From the NCBI RefSeq assembly GCF_016862815.1, contig NZ_BONR01000001.1, positions 62,001 through 126,000 on the forward strand: a stretch of 64,000 bases of DNA. Reading direction: 5' to 3'. Positions 58,609-64,000 of the stretch are shown here, piece by piece. Under the pieces are notes generated by a model. That model was not told the DNA's origin. It saw nothing but the letters and a program-made list of their open reading frames with translations, and searched no databases. The translations under genes were made by a program, and so were the position numbers. Position 1 is the stretch's first letter, and each line of letters starts with the position of its first letter. This stretch comes from Demequina activiva (GTDB lineage Bacteria > Actinomycetota > Actinomycetes > Actinomycetales > Demequinaceae).

Positions 58609-60246
58609 ATGCTGCACCACGCTCCCCTCCTCACGACGATGGCGGTGGGCCTGGTAGGCGCCTTCATCCTGGGGCTCGTCGCCCAGCGCCTACGAATGTC
58701 GCCCATCGTGGGATACCTCGCGGCCGGCCTGCTGATCGGTCCCTACACGCCGGGCTTCGTGGGCGACCAGGAGGTGGCGCTCGAGCTGTCCGAGATCGGC
58801 GTGATCCTGCTGATGTTCGGCGTGGGCCTGCACTTCTCGTTCAAGGACCTGCTGGCGGTCAAGCGTGTGGCGGTGCCCGGCGCGATCGCGCAGATGACCG
58901 CCGCGACGGTGCTCGGCACGGGTGTGGGACTGTGGCTCGACTGGAGCCTGGGAGCGTCCCTCCTGTTCGGCCTCGCCCTGTCCGTCGCCTCGACCGTGGT
59001 GATGCTGCGGGCGCTCGAGGACAAGCAGCTGCTCGACACCCGCGCCGGGCACATCGCCGTGGGCTGGCTCATCGTCGAGGACCTCGCGATGGTGATCGCC
59101 CTGGTCGTGATCCCGGTGCTGGCCGTCGACGGCTCCGGCCCGGGCGAGATCGCGGGCGAGCTGCTGTGGACCCTGGCGCGCGTGGCGCTGTTCGTGGCGC
59201 TCATGCTGGTGGTGGGCAAGAGGGTGATCCCGTGGCTCCTGGCGCGCGTGGCCAACACCGGCTCGCGCGAGCTGTTCACGCTCGCGGTGCTGGCGATCGG
59301 GATGGGCGTCGCGGTGGGTGCGGCGTGGCTGTTCGAGGTGTCCTTCGCGCTGGGCGCCTTCTTCGCCGGCATGATCATGCGCGAGTCCGACCTCTCGCAC
59401 CGCGCCGCCGACGACACCCTGCCGCTGCGGGACGCGTTCGCCGTCCTGTTCTTCGTATCCGTGGGCATGCTGGTGGACTGGCGCATCGTCATCGAGTCGC
59501 CGTTCGCGCTGCTGGTGACCACCCTCGTGATCGTGGTGGGCAAGTCCGCCGTCGCGTTCGGCCTGGTGCGCCTGCTCAAGTACTCGCGGCATATGTCGCT
59601 CGTGGTCGCGGCCGCTCTCGCGCAGATCGGCGAGTTCTCGTTCATCCTCGTGACCCTTGGCGGCGAGTACGACATCCTGCCGCAGGATGCCCAGGACCTG
59701 GTGCTGGGAGCGGCGATCCTCTCGATCGCACTCAACCCGCTGCTGTTCGCGTGGGCCGCGCGCGTCTATCGCGACGCGCCCGAGGATGCCGGCGACCCTG
59801 GCGACGACGCCCCGGTGACGTATCAGGGCCAGGAGCATGTCATCGTGATCGGCTTTGGCCGCGTGGGCACCCGCGTCGCGTCCACGCTGTGGAGCGAGGG
59901 CGTCCCCACCGTGGTGATCGACGACGACGAACGGCGGGTGAAGGCGCTGCGCGAGGACGACTGCGCCGCGATCCTCGGCAACGGCGTGCGCTCCAAGGTG
60001 CTCAAGGCCGCCGGGCTCGACGACGCCACGACCGTGCTCGTGGCGATCCCCGATCCCCTCAACGCCGGCGCGATCGTCTCCAAGGTCAAGCGGCTCGCCC
60101 CGCACGTGCGGGTGATCGCGCGCGGACACCAGGACGTGGACGTGGACTACCTGCGCGAGATGGGCGCGGACCGCGTCCTGGTGGGCGTGTACGAGGTCGC
60201 GGACATCATGGCCAAGGACGTCATGACGGACAGCGAGCCCGCCTGA
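58609..60246 (+). CDS. Kef/YbaL-type cation:proton antiporter with TrkA-N domain
   Basis: 545 residues. About twelve helices of the CPA2 family (residues 1-385) include G-Y-L-A-A-G-L-L-I-G-P-Y-T-P-G, L-L-M-F-G-V-G-L-H-F-S and V-A-S-T-V-V-M-L-R-A-L. The cytoplasmic TrkA-N/RCK domain begins V-I-V-I-G-F-G-R-V-G near 407 and binds nucleotide. Probably a K+/H+ exchange or efflux system responding to a nucleotide or redox signal. Its start is set by the leaderless promoter. Confidence 0.93.
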   Translation: MLHHAPLLTTMAVGLVGAFILGLVAQRLRMSPIVGYLAAGLLIGPYTPGFVGDQEVALELSEIGVILLMFGVGLHFSFKDLLAVKRVAVPGAIAQMTAATVLGTGVGLWLDWSLGASLLFGLALSVASTVVMLRALEDKQLLDTRAGHIAVGWLIVEDLAMVIALVVIPVLAVDGSGPGEIAGELLWTLARVALFVALMLVVGKRVIPWLLARVANTGSRELFTLAVLAIGMGVAVGAAWLFEVSFALGAFFAGMIMRESDLSHRAADDTLPLRDAFAVLFFVSVGMLVDWRIVIESPFALLVTTLVIVVGKSAVAFGLVRLLKYSRHMSLVVAAALAQIGEFSFILVTLGGEYDILPQDAQDLVLGAAILSIALNPLLFAWAARVYRDAPEDAGDPGDDAPVTYQGQEHVIVIGFGRVGTRVASTLWSEGVPTVVIDDDERRVKALREDDCAAILGNGVRSKVLKAAGLDDATTVLVAIPDPLNAGAIVSKVKRLAPHVRVIARGHQDVDVDYLREMGADRVLVGVYEVADIMAKDVMTDSEPA

Positions 60247-60264
60247 CGTCTGGCGAGGAGCTCG

Positions 60265-60660
60265 CTACCTGCCCTTGCGGTCGTCCAGCTTGTTCTTGAG
60301 GAACACCGCGGGAAGGATCCAGCCGGCGAGGGCGCTCAGCAGCCACACCAGCAGGGTGCCCAGGAGCCATCCGAGGGCGGTCTTGATCTCGAGGCCAGAG
60401 CTGAAGATGTTCGCGAGCAGCAGCGCGACGAACGTGGACACGAGCGCCACGCCGCCGGTCAGTGCGCTGGCGTAACGCACGGACATCTTGAGGATGAAGG
60501 GCGAAAGGATCGCCTGCGCCACCACGAAGATGATGAGCGCGACCAGGAAGCCGTCCGCATTCATCTCGAAGTCGTCATCGCCCAGGATCAGGGCGGTCAG
60601 CAGCAGGCCCACGGCCGCTGCCACGACGGTCACCAGCAGGTTCCAGAAGAATCGCACCAT
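60265..60660 (-). CDS. Four-helix membrane protein
   Basis: 131 residues with four hydrophobic helices (about 5-27, 38-60, 66-88 and 96-118) and a basic tail K-N-K-L-D-D-R-K. It has the size of small phage-holin-like or integral membrane proteins but no clear family. The start is supported by a leaderless TAGCGT box. Confidence 0.7.
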   Translation of the reverse strand: MVRFFWNLLVTVVAAAVGLLLTALILGDDDFEMNADGFLVALIIFVVAQAILSPFILKMSVRYASALTGGVALVSTFVALLLANIFSSGLEIKTALGWLLGTLLVWLLSALAGWILPAVFLKNKLDDRKGR

Positions 60661-60667
60661 AGCGCGA

Positions 60668-60673
60668 ACGCTA
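60668..60673 (-). promoter_or_regulatory. Leaderless -10 box for the gene at 60660
   Basis: On the minus strand TAGCGT is followed by seven bases and the ATG. Confidence 0.5.
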
Positions 60674-60711
60674 CTCCTGCCTGGTGGGACGCGCGCGGTG
60701 AACGCGTGCGG

Positions 60712-61128
60712 CTACTCCATCCCGCGTGTGACGCGGTTCCAGGCGTTGATGACGGCGACGGTCTCGACGATCGCGCCCAGCTGCTTCTGGGTGAAGAACT
60801 CCCCCGCGACGTCGCGCGCCTCGATCTCCAGACCACGCGGATAGTCCGTCAGGACCTCCGCGAAGCGCAGCGCGGCGGCGTCGCCCTCGCTGATCAGGTC
60901 CTCCCGCATCAGCTTCACGGGCCGCGCGAGTGCGCCGATGAGCTCCGGGCGCCCTCCCAGCGTCGCCAGCTGCTCCGAATGCAGCCGGATGCAGTACGAG
61001 CAGCCGTTGATGTGCGAACAGCGCAGCCGGATCATCTCCCGCAGGCGCGGCTTGAGAGCATCGCCCACATGCGCGTCGAAGTCCTCGAGGGCCTTGAGGA
61101 ACTCGGGACGAACCTTTGCTGCACTCAC
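60712..61128 (-). CDS. Carboxymuconolactone-decarboxylase-family (AhpD-like) protein
   Basis: 138 residues. C-S-Y-C-I-R-L-H-S near 43-51 is the C-x-x-C-x-x-x-H active-site motif of AhpD-like peroxidases, preceded by E-M-I-R-L-R-C-S-H-I-N-G. L-T-D-Y-P-R-G-L near 93 and N-A-W-N-R near the end complete the family pattern. It probably reduces peroxides or thiol intermediates. The GTG start at 61128 has a leaderless TACGCT box. It is divergent from sigK. Confidence 0.88.
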   Translation of the reverse strand: MSAAKVRPEFLKALEDFDAHVGDALKPRLREMIRLRCSHINGCSYCIRLHSEQLATLGGRPELIGALARPVKLMREDLISEGDAAALRFAEVLTDYPRGLEIEARDVAGEFFTQKQLGAIVETVAVINAWNRVTRGME

Positions 61129-61135
61129 GCGGGCG

Positions 61136-61141
61136 AGCGTA
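61136..61141 (-). promoter_or_regulatory. Leaderless -10 box for the AhpD-like gene
   Basis: On the minus strand TACGCT is followed by seven bases and GTG 61128. Confidence 0.45.
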
Positions 61142-61318
61142 TCAAGCGCCTCTCACAGGTGGGGCACGCCGCACCCATCCACGTGGGCGCGGCGCGCGAA
61201 CCGTCACTGGCAGGGCTCATGCCCTGCTGGCTCCGGCGCCGCCGCGGGCGTGCTGAGAGCGCGCGCGGCGCGCCGGACCGCACCAGCCGTCCGGTGTGAT
61301 TCGATGGAGGAGCTCAGC

Positions 61319-61984
61319 ATGCATGCAGCCGCCCGCGACGAACGGAGACAGCCTGTGGCCCGTCGCCACCTGCGCGCCGTCGACGCCGACGCGACCCCCG
61401 GCCAGGAGGCCGCCGCCGCCAGCCGCGACCGGCTCACGCGACTCCTCATCGAGGCCGGAACCGGCGACGCCGAGGCGTTCGCCCAGGTGTACGCCGAGGT
61501 CGTCGACCAGGTGCTGCGCGTCGCCGTCCGCGTGGTGCGCGACCCCGACATGGCCGAGGACATCGCCCAGGAGGCCTTGGTCGAGGCATGGCGCAAGGCG
61601 CCGGAGTTCGATGCGTCGCGCGGCGGCGCTCGCACCTGGATCCTGACGATCGCCCACCGCCGCGCCGTGGACCGCGTGCGTCGCGAGCAGCGCCAGCGCG
61701 ACCAGATCGAGGCCGAGGCCGCCGTGGTCGAGCGCGACGAGCGACCCGCAGACCAGGACGTGGTCATCGAGGTGGACTTCCGCGAATGGCAATCGGAGCG
61801 CATCCGCACGGCCCTCGCGTCGCTGTCCGACCTGCAGCGCGAGGCGATCGAGCTCGCCTACTACGGCGGGCAGACTCATACCGAGGTGTCCGAGCATCTC
61901 GGGATACCGCTCGGGACAGCGAAGACGCGAATACGCGACGGGCTCACACGCCTGCGAGAGACGTTGAAGGAGGTGCAGCGATGA
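61319..61984 (+). CDS. sigK: ECF sigma factor, SigK-like
   Basis: 221 residues. Region 2 (about 60-125) has F-A-Q-V-Y-A-E-V-V-D-Q-V-L-R-V-A, D-M-A-E-D-I-A-Q-E-A-L-V-E-A-W-R and R-T-W-I-L-T-I-A-H-R-R-A-V-D-R-V-R. Region 4 (about 160-215) has L-S-D-L-Q-R-E-A-I-E-L-A-Y-Y-G-G and L-G-I-P-L-G-T-A-K-T-R-I-R-D-G-L. This and the following anti-sigma gene match the SigK/RskA pair. I chose ATG 61319 because GGAGGAG lies six bases upstream; an earlier ATG at 61304 is the alternative. The anti-sigma gene overlaps by ATGA. Confidence 0.92.
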   Translation: MHAAARDERRQPVARRHLRAVDADATPGQEAAAASRDRLTRLLIEAGTGDAEAFAQVYAEVVDQVLRVAVRVVRDPDMAEDIAQEALVEAWRKAPEFDASRGGARTWILTIAHRRAVDRVRREQRQRDQIEAEAAVVERDERPADQDVVIEVDFREWQSERIRTALASLSDLQREAIELAYYGGQTHTEVSEHLGIPLGTAKTRIRDGLTRLRETLKEVQR

Positions 61985-62754
61985 ATCCGCACGAGATGGT
62001 GGGGGCCTACGCCCTCCACGCCCTCGACGAGGACGAGGCACGCGCCTTCGAACTCCACCTCGAGACCTGCGCCGAGTGCCGCGAGGAGCTCGCGAGCTTC
62101 GACGTGGTGCTCGACGAGCTCGCGGAGCCCGGCGCCGAGGAGCCGCCCAGCGCGGTCGACCCGGCGATCCTGGACGCGACCCTGTCGCCCGAGCGTCGCG
62201 CACGCCTCGACGCGGCCGTCTCGGCCGCGGTGGGCAGCACGGAGCAGGTGCCCGCCCCGCAGAAGGCAGCACACGCATCGGCCCCCGAGCCGATGCCCAC
62301 GACGCTCCACGCGCCGGCCCGCCGTCGCGGACCCGGCACCCGGCTGCTCGCTGCGGCCGCAGCCGTGGTCGCGGTGCTGGCCGTGGGCGTGGGCTTCATC
62401 CTGGGCACCGGCGGCGAGGAGAACACCCTCGCAGCGGACATCGAGCGCATCCAGGACGCGAGCGACGTGGTCGAGACATCGCTGGGCCTGGGCGAGGCGA
62501 CCGCCTACGTCTCCGCGACCGAGGGCGTCGCCGTCGTGGGCGACACCCCCGAGCTCGACGGCGACCGCACCTACCAGCTGTGGGTGGTCCCGGCGGACGG
62601 CTCCGCGCCCGTGCCCGGCCCGGTCATGGCCGGGGGCGACAGCGAGGCCGTGTGGGACGCGGACCTCGACGGCGCCGCCGCGATCGCGGTCAGCATCGAG
62701 CCGACCGGAGGATCGACGACCCCCACCGAGGTGGTCACGGCCGTCGAGGTGTGA
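61981..62754 (+). CDS. rskA: Anti-sigma-K factor
   Basis: 257 residues. The N-terminus G-A-Y-A-L-H-A-L-D-E-D-E, then H-L-E-T-C-A-E-C at about 26-33 is the zinc-binding H-x3-C-x2-C motif of ZAS anti-sigma domains. One membrane helix lies at about 121-142, followed by an extracellular RskA C-terminal domain with D-R-T-Y-Q-L-W-V-V-P near 188-197. It holds SigK at the membrane until an outside signal leads to its cleavage. The gene overlaps sigK by four bases and ends before a very strong hairpin. Confidence 0.93.
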   Translation: MNPHEMVGAYALHALDEDEARAFELHLETCAECREELASFDVVLDELAEPGAEEPPSAVDPAILDATLSPERRARLDAAVSAAVGSTEQVPAPQKAAHASAPEPMPTTLHAPARRRGPGTRLLAAAAAVVAVLAVGVGFILGTGGEENTLAADIERIQDASDVVETSLGLGEATAYVSATEGVAVVGDTPELDGDRTYQLWVVPADGSAPVPGPVMAGGDSEAVWDADLDGAAAIAVSIEPTGGSTTPTEVVTAVEV

Positions 62755-62766
62755 CCCAGCAGCGCA

Positions 62767-62803
62767 GCCGATGCGCGGGCACCACGCGTGCCCGCGCATC
62801 GGC
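62767..62803. terminator. Strong terminator hairpin after rskA
   Basis: GCCGATGCGCGGGCA (62767-62781) and TGCCCGCGCATCGGC (62789-62803) are perfect 15-bp arms around CCACGCG. Both arms carry the GCCGATGC octamer seen throughout the window. TGTTCT follows, a weak T-containing tail. Confidence 0.8.
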
Positions 62804-62826
62804 GCTGTTCTGAAAGAATGTCCCCC

Positions 62827-64000
62827 ATGACTTCCCGCATCCCGGACAAGGCCACCGTCGACGGACTCGAGGACCGCTGGAACGAGGTCTGGCAGAGCCA
62901 GGGCACCTACCGCTTCGACGAGTCCAAGGATCGCGAGCAGATCTACTCGATCGACACTCCCCCGCCCACCGTCTCGGGATCCCTTCACGTGGGACACGTG
63001 TTCTCGTACACCCACACGGACGTGGTGGCCCGCTACCAGCGCATGTGCGGCCGCGAGGTGTTCTACCCCATGGGCTGGGACGACAACGGCCTGCCCACCG
63101 AGCGTCGCGTGCAGAACTACTTTGGCGTCCGCTGCGACCCCACCCTGCCGTACGAGGAGGGGTTCGAGCCCCCGCACGTGGGCGGCGAGGGCAAGTCGAT
63201 CAAGGCCGCGGACCAGCAGCCCATCTCGCGACGCAACTTCGTCGAGCTGTGCGAGCGTCTCACCGAGGAGGACGAGAAGCAGTTCGAGGCGCTGTGGCGC
63301 CACCTGGGCCTGTCCGTCGACTGGTCCCGCACGTATCAGACCATCGCCCCGAACGCTCAGGCCGTCGCGCAGCAGGCGTTCCTGCGCTCGCTTGCGCGCG
63401 GCGAGGCCTACCAGGCCGAGGCTCCCACGCTGTGGGACGTCACCTTCCGCACCGCCGTGGCCCAGGCCGAGCTCGAGGACCGCGAGCGTCCCGGAGCGTA
63501 CCACCGCCTGGCCTTCGAGAAGGCGGCCGATGCGGAGGAGGCCACCGGCTCCTATGAGTCCGTGTGGATCGAGACCACCCGTCCCGAGCTGCTGCCCGCG
63601 TGCGTGGCCCTCGTGGCCCACCCGGACGACGAGCGCTACCAGCCGCTGTTCGGCAAGCACGTGCGCACGCCGCTGTTCGGGGTCGAGGTGCCCGTGGTGG
63701 CGCACCGCCTGGCGTCGCCCGACAAGGGCTCCGGCATCGCGATGATCTGCACGTTCGGCGACGTCACCGACGTGGTGTGGTGGCGAGAGCTGGGGCTGCC
63801 CATGCGCTCGGTGCTGGGCCGCGACGGCCGCTTCCGTACCGAGCCGCCGGCCGGACTGGAGTCCGACGAGGCCTCGACCGCGTACGCCGAGCTGGCCGGA
63901 AAGACGGTGTTCTCCGCGCAGCAGCGCATCGTCGAGATGCTCGTCGAGGCGGACGTGATGGACGGCGAGCCGCGCTCGATCTCCCACCCCGTGAAGTTCT
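62827..64000 (+). CDS. valS: Valine-tRNA ligase, 5' part
   Basis: The first 391 residues are visible; the gene runs off the window. It attaches valine to tRNA(Val). P-P-T-V-S-G-S-L-H-V-G-H-V-F-S-Y near 47-62 contains the class I H-x-G-H motif as H-V-G-H. F-Y-P-M-G-W-D-D-N-G-L-P-T-E-R-R-V follows, and the editing domain begins near 205 (E-T-T-R-P-E-L-L-P-A-C-V-A-L-V-A-H-P-D-D-E-R-Y). The N-G-L-P-T-E and R-V-Q-N-Y-F-G segments match the shorter actinobacterial/archaeal ValS type. The KMSKS loop and tRNA-binding end lie beyond the window. Confidence 0.95.
   Translation, partial: MTSRIPDKATVDGLEDRWNEVWQSQGTYRFDESKDREQIYSIDTPPPTVSGSLHVGHVFSYTHTDVVARYQRMCGREVFYPMGWDDNGLPTERRVQNYFGVRCDPTLPYEEGFEPPHVGGEGKSIKAADQQPISRRNFVELCERLTEEDEKQFEALWRHLGLSVDWSRTYQTIAPNAQAVAQQAFLRSLARGEAYQAEAPTLWDVTFRTAVAQAELEDRERPGAYHRLAFEKAADAEEATGSYESVWIETTRPELLPACVALVAHPDDERYQPLFGKHVRTPLFGVEVPVVAHRLASPDKGSGIAMICTFGDVTDVVWWRELGLPMRSVLGRDGRFRTEPPAGLESDEASTAYAELAGKTVFSAQQRIVEMLVEADVMDGEPRSISHPVKF

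Noticed and set aside
1-64000. tRNA, rRNA or CRISPR arrays
   Set aside because: I looked for cloverleaf-type arms and regularly spaced repeats on both strands and found none I could support; weak tRNA-like arms in GC-rich spacers did not complete.

Overview
The window is a high-G+C chromosomal segment of an actinobacterium, most likely order Micrococcales. The evidence is dense GC-rich coding DNA, frequent GTG/TTG starts and 4-nt start/stop overlaps, many leaderless promoters of the form TANNNT-(6/7 nt)-ATG/GTG, a DUF222/13E12 HNH protein, DUF6226 and DUF6318 proteins, two ECF sigma/membrane-regulator loci and a ValS with an actinobacterial-style N-terminus. Genus cannot be decided from the sequence alone.

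Layout. 1-17.3 kb is ordinary chromosome: the end of a dienelactone-hydrolase-like gene, a three-domain glutaminase (glsA), a coupled HbpS/GlcG-like plus YbaK-like pair, two MFS transporters, DUF6226, DUF2130 and DUF222-HNH proteins, an ECF sigma factor flanked by two related surface proteins, two acetyltransferases and an EcsC-like protein. 17.3-28.7 kb is an accessory island of visibly lower G+C. It is almost filled by one tightly coupled operon (18169-27110): two ParB-like proteins, a DNA methyltransferase, a PLD-nuclease/SF2-helicase fusion, a small protein, a DndD/Rad50-like ATPase with a zinc hook, a second small protein and a dedicated sigma-70-family factor. The island edges hold gene remnants. 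I consider this operon the most interesting system here: a candidate methylation-based anti-phage or DNA-integrity system with partition-like and sigma-factor parts.

28.7-64 kb returns to GC-rich chromosome: rtcB RNA ligase, a GH114-like lipoprotein, a two-gene BLUF photoreceptor operon, DUF2252, a penicillin-binding-like serine hydrolase, lipoproteins, a cytosolic 5'-nucleotidase, a MscS-type channel, a flavin monooxygenase, a racemase plus DUF1611 (DgcN-like) operon, three SDR enzymes, an ArsR regulator, a nucleoside-kinase-like protein, a DHA2 exporter, DUF6318 plus a secreted protein, a TM2 protein and RraB-like and GNAT proteins. A three-gene operon (51237-55310) encodes an SbnA-like PLP synthase, an FAD/NAD(P) enzyme and a Y4yA/SbnH-like PLP decarboxylase, which may make a diaminopropionate-type metabolite. 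It lies divergent to a lone arginine deiminase (arcA). The window ends with an alpha/beta hydrolase, a Kef-type antiporter, a CxxC hydroperoxidase-like protein, a SigK/RskA pair and the 5' part of valS.

Non-coding structure includes a four-copy hairpin repeat around TGTTCCA/TGGAACA, an over-represented octamer GCCGATGC that is rare across the island, several strong convergent hairpins, and about seventeen leaderless promoters.
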